64,000 nt of DNA from Bacillus_BA fengqiuensis (GTDB lineage: Bacteria > Bacillota > Bacilli > Bacillales > Bacillaceae_H), in assembly GCA_030813035.1 (NCBI GenBank), contig JAUSTV010000020.1. One strand, given 5' to 3'. Below, one piece after another: positions 57,896 through 64,000 of this stretch. The notes under the pieces were generated by a model. The model worked only from the letters and a program-made list of their open reading frames with translations. It was not told where the DNA came from and ran no database searches. Both the position numbers and the translations under genes were made by a program. The stretch's first letter is position 1, and the number at the start of each line of letters is the position of its first letter.

Positions 57896-58753
57896 GTGGA
57901 TAATATTGGATTAGTATTGGAAGGCGGGGGCATGAAGGGCCTTTATACCGCTGGTGTACTGGAATTTTTCATGGAAAGAGACATCTTCTTCCCTTATGTG
58001 ATTGGGGTTTCAGCAGGAGCCTGCATGGCGGCTTCTTATTTATCCCGCCAAAAAGGGAGAAATAAAAAAGTGAACATCGGGCTTACGAGTGATCCGCGAT
58101 ATTTATCGTTTCGAAATTTCATTCGTAAGCGTGAGTTATTCGGAATGGACTTTTTATTTGATGAAATTCCCAATAAAATTGTTCCATTTGATTTTGAAAC
58201 ACTATGGAACGGCAAGGAACAATTTATCATCGGCACAACCGATTGTGAAACAGGAGAAGCCGTCTATTATAATAAGCATGAACACGGAAAAGATATTTTG
58301 AAAATCATTCGTGCCTCCAGTTCTGTTCCTTTTATCGCTCCTGCTGTTGAGTATGGAGGAAAAAGGTTGCTTGATGGAGGAATTTCTGATCCGATTCCCA
58401 TCAAAAAAGCGCAACAGGACGCTTTTTTGAAAAATGTGATCATCATGACCAAGCCTAAGGGCTATCAAAAACGGCAAAGCAGGATGTCACCGATAACGAA
58501 ATGGCTCTATCGAAGAAATCCCGGATTAGGCACGGTATTGGAAAAACATAATGACATCTATAATGACACACTATCCTATTTGCTGTCAGAGGAACAAAAT
58601 GGAAGTGTATTCATCATCCAGCCAAGTACCGAAATCCCTATGAGCGGTATCGAACGGAACCAGCAAAGGTTGACGAATTTATATGAACTTGGCTATCATG
58701 ATGCCCAAAAGCAGTTTGACGCATTAAAACGGTGGATTAACCATCGAATATAA
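57896..58753 (+). CDS. patatin-like phospholipase
   Basis: 285 residues. The oxyanion motif GGGMKG lies at 10-15, the nucleophile serine is S39 in GVSAG, and the catalytic Asp is in LLDGGISDPIP near 155. Bacterial patatins such as YjjU cleave acyl chains from phospholipids. I chose GTG 57896 (giving MDNIGLVLEGGG, the usual family start) because AGAGGG lies eight bases before it, while ATG 57875 has no ribosome binding site. It follows the SDR gene on the same strand. Confidence 0.87.
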   Translation: MDNIGLVLEGGGMKGLYTAGVLEFFMERDIFFPYVIGVSAGACMAASYLSRQKGRNKKVNIGLTSDPRYLSFRNFIRKRELFGMDFLFDEIPNKIVPFDFETLWNGKEQFIIGTTDCETGEAVYYNKHEHGKDILKIIRASSSVPFIAPAVEYGGKRLLDGGISDPIPIKKAQQDAFLKNVIIMTKPKGYQKRQSRMSPITKWLYRRNPGLGTVLEKHNDIYNDTLSYLLSEEQNGSVFIIQPSTEIPMSGIERNQQRLTNLYELGYHDAQKQFDALKRWINHRI

Positions 58754-59097
58754 AATCATGCATGTGTTTTGTTGAGTTCATTCACTTTTACATGAAATCG
58801 ATATATGGACTAGGTTAATGGATTTATTAGAAATTATGAAAGGTTAATTTTGCCTAAACAACTCCTTGAAGATTTTTAGATATAATTTTTAAAAAGACTT
58901 TATTATATTGTTTTACCATGCAGTTTCTATGAGGCAATGTTTGCTTTTAAAGTGAAATCAACCTAATTTCTTCACATCCAAGAGAGGTTTTAGGGAAAAT
59001 TCCGAAAAATCAATCTGATTATTTTGCGTAAAATAAATATTTTTCATGTATTGTGAATTTTGTAATCATCCTATATACTAATAAAAAAGTTATTTTC
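58754..59097. other. AT-rich intergenic stretch before the ZTP riboswitch
   Basis: No open frame of note. It should contain the promoter of the riboswitch transcript; TATACTAAT near 59075 is a possible -10 region. Confidence 0.4.
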
Positions 59098-59166
59098 CTA
59101 TATGTAACTGGCGCAACATGGAGCACCATGGGGGAGCATATAGAGTATACGCCGCGCGCCTGGGCA
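59098..59166 (+). promoter_or_regulatory. ZTP (pfl) riboswitch aptamer
   Basis: The helix CTATATG (59098-59104) pairs with CATATAG (59137-59143) and encloses TAACTGGCGC, a hairpin CATGG.AGCA.CCATG and GGGGAGC. A linker then leads to the 3' pseudoknot domain CGCCGCGCGCCTGGGCA (59150-59166). These are the conserved parts of ZTP riboswitches, which sense the purine intermediate ZMP/ZTP and usually control folate, glycine or purine genes. Confidence 0.88.
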
Positions 59167-59203
59167 AACACTTGATTTATAAATCAAGTGTTTTTTATTT
59201 TCC
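59167..59203 (+). terminator. riboswitch expression-platform terminator
   Basis: ACACTTGATTTA pairs with TAAATCAAGTGT (59168-59191), followed by TTTTTATTTT. It begins directly after the aptamer's 3' motif. Ligand binding would be expected to favour read-through (ON switch). Confidence 0.85.
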
Positions 59204-59225
59204 TAGGGAAAAGGGGTAGGCAAGG

Positions 59226-60818
59226 ATGAGTAATATGCAAAGAAAAATGGGGACTTTTGCTTTAACTTTGACGGGCATTGGTTCTATCATTGGCTCAGGA
59301 TGGTTGTTCGGTGCGTGGAAAGCTGCCCAGATTGCTGGACCAGCGGCTATTTTTTCTTGGATTATCGGTATGGCTGTTATTTTATTAATTGCATTATCTT
59401 ACGCAGAGCTTGGGGCAATGTTTCCGGAAGCTGGAGGGATGGTGAAGTATCCTCAATATTCACACGGCTCTTTTGTTGGATTTTTAGCTGCGTGGGCGAA
59501 CTGGATCTCTATTGCTTCGACTATTACAGTTGAGGCCATTGCCTCAGTACAATATATGAGTACGTGGCCGTGGGAATGGGCCGGATGGACCCGTTCTTTA
59601 GTTCATAACAATATCTTAACGACCAAAGGATTATTCGTAGCTTCTTTACTGCTATTAGTCTATTTTTTCATCAATTATTGGACCGTTAACCTTTTTGCTA
59701 AGATAAACTCATTTATTACCATTTTGAAATTAATTGTTCCGGGAGTAGTAGCAGGAGCGTTATTTTTTGCTGGATTTCATAGCGAAAACTTTACAAGTTC
59801 TCAAGGAATCGCACCATATGGTTGGGCAAGTGTTTTAACAGCGGTAGCTACTTCCGGTATCGTTTTTGCGTTTAATGGATTTCAAAGCCCTGTTAACATG
59901 GCAGGAGAAGCAAAGTCACCGAATAAGTCTATTCCAATTGCTGTTATTGGGGCGATTTTAATTGCAGGCCTTGTATACATCATTCTGCAAGTGGTGTTTA
60001 TCGGTGCAGTTGATCCATCTATGATTGTGAACGGATGGAGTCATCTGAATTTTAGTTCACCTTTTGCTGATTTGGCAATTGCTCTTAGTCTGAACTGGCT
60101 AGCGATTGTATTGTATGCAGATGCGTTTGTATCACCGTCTGGTGCGGGCGCTACTTATACAGCTACCACATCGCGTATGCTTTACGGTATGCAAAAAAAT
60201 GGATATTTACCGAATATCTTTGGCACCTTACATCCACTTTACGGTGTTCCTCGTCCAGCAATGTTACTAAACTTAGGTGTGTGTTTTATCTTTTTGTTTT
60301 TATTTCGCGGATGGGGCGTACTTGCTGAGGTGATTTCGGTTGCTACACTTATTTCGTATGTAATGGGACCTGTCGCATTGGCAACATTAAGACGCACAGC
60401 TTCTCATTATAATCGTCCATTTAAATTAAAAGGTGCTTCTATTATTGCACCTTGCGGGTTTGTCATTGCATCTCTTACCTTGTACTGGGCGCGTTGGCCA
60501 TTAACGGGAGAAGTCGTGCTCATCATGGCCATTGGACTTCCGATTTATTTTTACTATCAGGCGAAAAATAAATGGAATGGATTCAAAAAACAATTTTTAT
60601 CAGGCGTTTGGATGCTTCTATACTTAGGATGTATGATTTTAATTTCTTATATTGGAAGTGAGAAGTTCGGCGGTAAAAATATTCTTACATTCGGTTGGGA
60701 TATGGTGGTCATCACATGTCTATCGCTTGGTTTCTATTTATGGGGAGTTAAAAGCGGGATTAAAACAGAATACATGATTGAGGCTGAAAAAATCAACAAG
60801 ACGTTTTTCGCTAAATAA
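59226..60818 (+). CDS. APC-superfamily amino acid permease under ZTP riboswitch control
   Basis: 530 residues with about twelve membrane helices. The APC start is typical: FALTLTGIGSIIGSGWLFGAW, with the unwound-helix GIGSIIGSGW that binds the amino-acid backbone. NMAGEAKSPNKSIPIA near 230 is the second conserved element. It resembles YveA-type aspartate permeases of Bacillus, but specificity cannot be assigned. ATG 59226 follows AAGGGG. The riboswitch suggests that the substrate feeds or relieves one-carbon/purine synthesis (for example glycine, serine or a purine precursor). It is a single gene. Confidence 0.9.
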   Translation: MSNMQRKMGTFALTLTGIGSIIGSGWLFGAWKAAQIAGPAAIFSWIIGMAVILLIALSYAELGAMFPEAGGMVKYPQYSHGSFVGFLAAWANWISIASTITVEAIASVQYMSTWPWEWAGWTRSLVHNNILTTKGLFVASLLLLVYFFINYWTVNLFAKINSFITILKLIVPGVVAGALFFAGFHSENFTSSQGIAPYGWASVLTAVATSGIVFAFNGFQSPVNMAGEAKSPNKSIPIAVIGAILIAGLVYIILQVVFIGAVDPSMIVNGWSHLNFSSPFADLAIALSLNWLAIVLYADAFVSPSGAGATYTATTSRMLYGMQKNGYLPNIFGTLHPLYGVPRPAMLLNLGVCFIFLFLFRGWGVLAEVISVATLISYVMGPVALATLRRTASHYNRPFKLKGASIIAPCGFVIASLTLYWARWPLTGEVVLIMAIGLPIYFYYQAKNKWNGFKKQFLSGVWMLLYLGCMILISYIGSEKFGGKNILTFGWDMVVITCLSLGFYLWGVKSGIKTEYMIEAEKINKTFFAK

Positions 60819-60854
60819 CCTCTTAGTGTAGATACAGCGCGATATGCGCAGAAA

Positions 60855-60903
60855 GAAAACATGGTTGCTTTATGACCATGTTTTCTTTTTTTTTTTTTTT
60901 TTT
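60855..60903 (+). terminator. permease terminator with long T-tract
   Basis: GAAAACATGG (60855-60864) pairs with CCATGTTTTC (60876-60885), followed by about 18 T. Confidence 0.95.
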
Positions 60904-60996
60904 CGATGTCAGGATCGAAACCCTTTTGAAATTTCCTCTACTAAAATTCTTTTTTTTGTTATTTTCGAAATTAATATTAAAATTTATAGTTTTATA

Positions 60997-61025
60997 TTGA
61001 AATATGGATAAATAAAGTATATAAT
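60997..61025 (+). promoter_or_regulatory. brnQ SigA promoter
   Basis: TTGAAA (60997-61002), 17-base spacer, TATAAT (61020-61025). Confidence 0.75.
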
Positions 61026-61057
61026 CCGTTGGGTGAGTGTTAATATTATTCGGATAT

Positions 61058-61072
61058 ATAATTCTGAAAATT
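61058..61072. promoter_or_regulatory. CodY-like box upstream of brnQ
   Basis: ATAATTCTGAAAATT matches AATTTTCWGAAAATT at 12 of 15 positions and lies about 30 bases after the predicted transcription start. Confidence 0.55.
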
Positions 61073-61124
61073 AAAATTATTTATCAAGATAATAAAAATC
61101 AGGGAAGTAGACGGAGGTTTTATT

Positions 61125-62504
61125 ATGTCAAGTAAAGTACCATTTTCATTTATAGTCGTTATTGGCTTGATGTTATTTGCTCTCTTTTTTGGGGCAGGAA
61201 ATTTAATTTTCCCGGCTATGCTTGGTCAATCAGCTGGGACAAATATCTGGGCAGCCAACGCAGGGTTTCTAGTAACTGGAGTAGGATTACCATTAATCGG
61301 TGTATTAGCATTCGGTTTCTCCGGTAAAGATGATTTACAATCACTAGCCAGTCGTGTCCATCCTTTATTCGGTATTGTATTCACAACAGTTCTCTATTTA
61401 GCTATTGGTCCGCTTTTTGCTTTACCACGAGCGGGAAGCGTAGCGTTTGAAATCGGCGTCAAACCTTTTTTGACAGAAAGTTCAAGCTTTATACCTTTGC
61501 TTATTTTTACAATCGTTTTCTTTGGGATTACGTGTTTTTTTTCGCTAAATCCCGCGAAAATTGTCGATATGGTAGGGAAAGTCTTAACACCAATCAAATT
61601 GACGTTTATTGGAATTTTAGTCATCGTCGCTTTTGTTCGTCCAATTGGAGATTTACAAGCACCTACAGAAGCTTATACATCTAACTCGTTTTTTAAAGGT
61701 TTTCAAGAAGGCTATTTAACAATGGATACACTTGCATCATTCGTTTTTGGAATCATTATCATTAACGCAATTAGAGAAAAAGGGGCGACAACTAAAAAAC
61801 AAATCATGGCCGTTTGTGCTAAAGCGACTGCTATCGCCGCAACCATTTTAGCTGTTATCTATACGGCACTTTCTTATATGGGAGCTTCAAGCGTAGAAAA
61901 ATTAGGCCATTTAGATAACGGCGGTGCAGTTTTAGCAAAAGTTTCAGACTATTATTTTGGTTCTTATGGTGGAATATTGTTAGGCTTAATGATCACAGTA
62001 GCTTGTTTGACAACGAGCGTCGGCCTTGTTTCTGCTTGTTCATCATTTTTCCATAAATTATTCCCAAATATGTCTTATAAAACAATCGTGATTATTTTGT
62101 CTATTTTCAGTGCCTTTGTTGCTAACTTTGGATTAACGCAATTAATTGCCATTTCTGTGCCTGTATTAGTAGCTATTTACCCGTTAGCCATTATATTAAT
62201 TGCCTTAACATTTCTTCATTCGTTCTTTAAAGGAAGATCAGAAGTGTATCAGGGAAGCTTATTATCTACTTCCATTATTAGTGTATTTGACGGATTAAAT
62301 GCCGCTGGGGTACACATTCAAGTGATTAACAGCTTTTTCACTCAAGTTCTTCCTATGCATGAAGTTGGACTAGGGTGGATTCTTCCAGCTATAATCGGTG
62401 GTCTAGCAGGATACGGTATTAGCTTAGTACGAGTAAAAAATAATCTTAGTATTGATAATAGGCAGAAAAAAGAAGGCTCTGTATCGTCTAACAAATCAGC
62501 TTAG
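61125..62504 (+). CDS. brnQ: branched-chain amino acid:cation symporter
   Basis: 459 residues, twelve membrane helices, LIVCS family. It begins SFIVVIGLMLFALFFGAGNL IFPAMLGQ, the hallmark N terminus of BrnQ/BraB, which imports leucine, isoleucine and valine with Na+ or H+. The internal LGQSAGTNIW and GLFLTVAC-like helices fit. ATG 61125 follows ACGGAGG. Regulation by CodY is suggested by a near-consensus box, as for Bacillus branched-chain transporters. It is downstream of, but not obviously linked with, the ZTP permease. An IS remnant follows. Confidence 0.93.
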   Translation: MSSKVPFSFIVVIGLMLFALFFGAGNLIFPAMLGQSAGTNIWAANAGFLVTGVGLPLIGVLAFGFSGKDDLQSLASRVHPLFGIVFTTVLYLAIGPLFALPRAGSVAFEIGVKPFLTESSSFIPLLIFTIVFFGITCFFSLNPAKIVDMVGKVLTPIKLTFIGILVIVAFVRPIGDLQAPTEAYTSNSFFKGFQEGYLTMDTLASFVFGIIIINAIREKGATTKKQIMAVCAKATAIAATILAVIYTALSYMGASSVEKLGHLDNGGAVLAKVSDYYFGSYGGILLGLMITVACLTTSVGLVSACSSFFHKLFPNMSYKTIVIILSIFSAFVANFGLTQLIAISVPVLVAIYPLAIILIALTFLHSFFKGRSEVYQGSLLSTSIISVFDGLNAAGVHIQVINSFFTQVLPMHEVGLGWILPAIIGGLAGYGISLVRVKNNLSIDNRQKKEGSVSSNKSA

Positions 62505-62517
62505 ACATACAGCTGCC

Positions 62518-62620
62518 AACAAAAAGTTGTTTGCAAAGCGTAAAGAAACAATCGAACAAGTCTTTGCAAATACTAAAGAAAAGCATGGACAATTTCTTAG
62601 ACTACCCTTCGGGACCTAAG
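62518..62620 (+). mobile_element. transposase C-terminal remnant (IS1182-like)
   Basis: The frame after the brnQ stop reads KKLFAKRKETIEQVFANTKE KHGQFLRLPFGT and stops. RKETIEQVFANTKEKHG matches the C-terminal Y-x-x-R...T-I-E-R-V-F-A-D-A-K-E-K-H-G region of IS1182/IS1478-type transposases. Only about 35 codons remain, and no start or inverted ends are seen. Confidence 0.72.
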
Positions 62621-62632
62621 AAATTGTCCATG
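62584..62632 (+). terminator. long hairpin at the transposase remnant (probable brnQ terminator)
   Basis: CATGGACAATTTCTTAG (62584-62600) pairs perfectly with CTAAGAAATTGTCCATG (62616-62632). Its left arm lies in the transposase frame. It has no T-run. Confidence 0.7.
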
Positions 62633-62665
62633 TTCTGCATAAAATAACCCTAAAAAGAAACAACC

Positions 62666-62760
62666 CCCTCTCACCTCAAAGATAGAGCAAAGTGTCAGAT
62701 ATGGGAGAACCGCCCATAAAAACCTGATTGGCTAACTATCAAGAGGAGAAGAGGGGTTTG
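62666..62760. repeat. intergenic element with GCCCATAAAAA box
   Basis: AACCCCCTCTC at the left and GAGAAGAGGGGTT at the right can pair. Inside, GCCCATAAAAACCTGATTGG matches 7690-7711 closely. Confidence 0.55.
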
Positions 62761-63453
62761 TTATTGTGCGGCAAGATCGCTAATTTGAATGACCCTCTTT
62801 TCTGGATGGTTCGTACCTGTTGCCAGGCGAATTAAATAGGGAGCAACGGCAGCGGGTTCTTCTCCTAATGCCTGTAATTCCGTTTTCATGAAACCGGGAT
62901 TAAATACATATGCTGTAATCCCATGCCTATGTTCTTCATCATCCACCGAATAGGTTAAAGCTTCAAGAGCTGCTTTGCTGGCGCAATAGGCGCCAAAACC
63001 GGCTGCCCCTTCTTTCGTCAACCCGGATGTAATATTAATGATTTTTCCTGATCGTTGTTTCTTCATGATGGCCAGACATTCCCGCATCATCAAAAAAGCA
63101 CTCGTCACATTATTATTCATCTGATACTCCCATGAGTCCAAGGAAGTATCGGCTACATTATATTGTTCAAATACAGCAGCATTATTAATGAGTAAATCAA
63201 TTCGGCCAAACTTGGCATATGCCGCTTGAACGAGCATTTTGACATCGGATTCGATGGAAACATCTGCACGAATGGGAAGAATCGTACCGTGAGCCGTCTT
63301 TGAAATCAAACGCTCAACCGCCTCCAATTTTGCAAACCGGCGTCCGCATATAATCACATGGGCTCCTTCTTTCGCAAAAGCAAGAGCCGTTTCCTTTCCG
63401 AGTCCGCTTCCTCCACCTGTTACAATCACCACTTTACCTTTAAGTTCCCCCAT
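62761..63453 (-). CDS. short-chain dehydrogenase/reductase
   Basis: 230 residues: cofactor motif VVIVTGGGSGLGKETALAFA, LLINNAAVF, the Ser in INITSGLTKEG and the Tyr-Lys pair in YCASKAALEALTY, so a classical SDR. The cofactor loop ends CGRRFAKLE, favouring NADP(H) by its arginines. The substrate is unknown. ATG 63453 follows AGGAGGAAGAA. It is monocistronic and shares only the fold with the SDR at 56997. Confidence 0.88.
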   Translation of the reverse strand: MGELKGKVVIVTGGGSGLGKETALAFAKEGAHVIICGRRFAKLEAVERLISKTAHGTILPIRADVSIESDVKMLVQAAYAKFGRIDLLINNAAVFEQYNVADTSLDSWEYQMNNNVTSAFLMMRECLAIMKKQRSGKIINITSGLTKEGAAGFGAYCASKAALEALTYSVDDEEHRHGITAYVFNPGFMKTELQALGEEPAAVAPYLIRLATGTNHPEKRVIQISDLAAQ

Positions 63454-63691
63454 TTTCTTCCTCCTCGTAGCTCTCTTTATGATTAATAATATTCATTACA
63501 TGATAAAAAAAGATAAAAGTCAATATTTTTTGAATATTCAATTTTTGTTATTTGTTTCTATAAGGAAAATAGAAGGATAAGAAGAGAATGTATTGATTTT
63601 TCTTTCTGCATCGTTCAATATGAGAAGATGACATACGTGAACGGTCGATAGGAAACTGGATTCACCACTGAAGGGAAAAGGGGAACAGTAC

Positions 63692-63883
63692 ATGAGTAGA
63701 TATGCAGTTTGTCAAATGGGCGAAGAGCGGAGCTTGGTTGTTGCATATGGGGAAACGTTTGAAGAAGCGATCCGTAAAGCGGAAGAATGCGGCATTCGGA
63801 CAGGGAAAAGGTATATTGTGATACCTGAAGAAGAGCTTGCGGAAAAAATGAATCGTATGCAAAAGGAAGGGCCCATTCTTTAA
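63692..63883 (+). CDS. small conserved-looking protein, unknown
   Basis: 63 residues with an alpha/beta pattern (SRYAVCQMGEERSLVVAYGE, then TFEEAIRKAEECGIRTGKRY and IVIPEEELAEKMNRMQK). No signal peptide or known motif. ATG 63692 follows AAAAGGGGAACAG. It is monocistronic between the SDR and the dispersed repeat at the window edge. Confidence 0.62.
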   Translation: MSRYAVCQMGEERSLVVAYGETFEEAIRKAEECGIRTGKRYIVIPEEELAEKMNRMQKEGPIL

Positions 63884-63907
63884 AAGACAGGCTATTTTTT
63901 TGATTAA

Positions 63908-64000
63908 GGCTCTTTTCTAAAAGATTGTTGTTTTTAGATAGGTTTCTTGAAAGATAACCGTTTAAGGTTGGTTGGAGCGGAAGGTGCGAGACTCCTGCGG
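63908..64000. repeat. Bacillaceae dispersed intergenic repeat, copy 2 (cut by window end)
   Basis: Matches 31-123 with two differences by eye and continues past the window. Confidence 0.85.

Noticed and set aside
1..64000. CRISPR array, prophage, rRNA or tRNA genes
   Set aside because: No regularly spaced identical repeats, no phage structural or integrase genes, and no cloverleaf or ribosomal sequence were recognised in reading both strands.

Overview
The window is chromosomal DNA from an endospore-forming member of the Bacillaceae (Bacillus in the broad sense); the species cannot be fixed from the sequence alone. Evidence: Bacillus-type GGAGG ribosome binding sites with many TTG and GTG starts, close matches to Bacillus proteins (IlvD, PatA, PaiA, an RsbR-type stressosome protein, an E. 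coli-type SpeD, a YjcZ-type sporulation peptide, a CwlJ remnant), Bacillus regulatory sites (GlnR/TnrA, CcpA, CodY-like, WalR-like) and a Bacillaceae dispersed repeat at both window edges. I see no rRNA, tRNA, CRISPR array, prophage or intact transposase.

Layout. 1-12 kb: lysophospholipase-like hydrolase, ilvD, an RsbR paralogue, speD, a phosphatase, a decayed GGDEF gene, a cupredoxin with a hairpin over its ribosome binding site, an AlaX editing protein, and glnK-amtB under a textbook GlnR/TnrA box. 12-20 kb: methyltransferase, Y-family polymerase, universal stress protein, thioredoxin-reductase-like enzyme, a GntR/ABC-ATPase/permease operon, and an IS3-type remnant abutting a HipA-like kinase. 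20-30 kb: cysteine synthase, a cwlJ remnant, a divergent MocR regulator/EamA exporter pair, patA, two small membrane proteins and a secreted alpha-amylase with promoter and cre. 30-38 kb: FkbM methyltransferase, a holin-like type I toxin with its antisense region plus a toxin-less copy 0.8 kb away, and a regulator/M20 amidohydrolase/dipeptide epimerase cluster that looks like cell-wall peptide salvage. 38-48 kb: LysM-3D cell-wall protein, lipid kinase, rbsB and zwf remnants, a beta-hydroxyacid dehydrogenase with a structured leader, a FAD oxidoreductase, an internally deleted erythromycin-esterase-like gene, a lone trpB and a divergent polysaccharide deacetylase. 48.7-50.7 kb: a 2.0-kb cassette (YczE-like membrane protein, MarR regulator, PaiA acetyltransferase) bounded by inverted repeats and a perfect 8-bp target duplication but lacking a transposase. 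51-58.7 kb: small membrane and unknown proteins, a PQQ-type sugar dehydrogenase lipoprotein, a zincin, an NlpC/P60 hydrolase, a NERD protein, an SDR and a patatin. 59-64 kb: an amino-acid permease behind a ZTP (pfl) riboswitch, brnQ behind a CodY-like site, an IS transposase tail, a second SDR and a small unknown gene.

The region is mostly housekeeping and accessory metabolism. At least six decayed genes (GGDEF, cwlJ, rbsB, zwf, two transposases) plus an internally deleted esterase show active gene loss. Several hairpin repeat families sit between convergent genes and appear to serve as terminators. The observations most worth following are the transposase-free MarR-PaiA-YczE transposon, the ZTP-riboswitch-controlled transporter and the duplicated toxin-antitoxin RNA locus.
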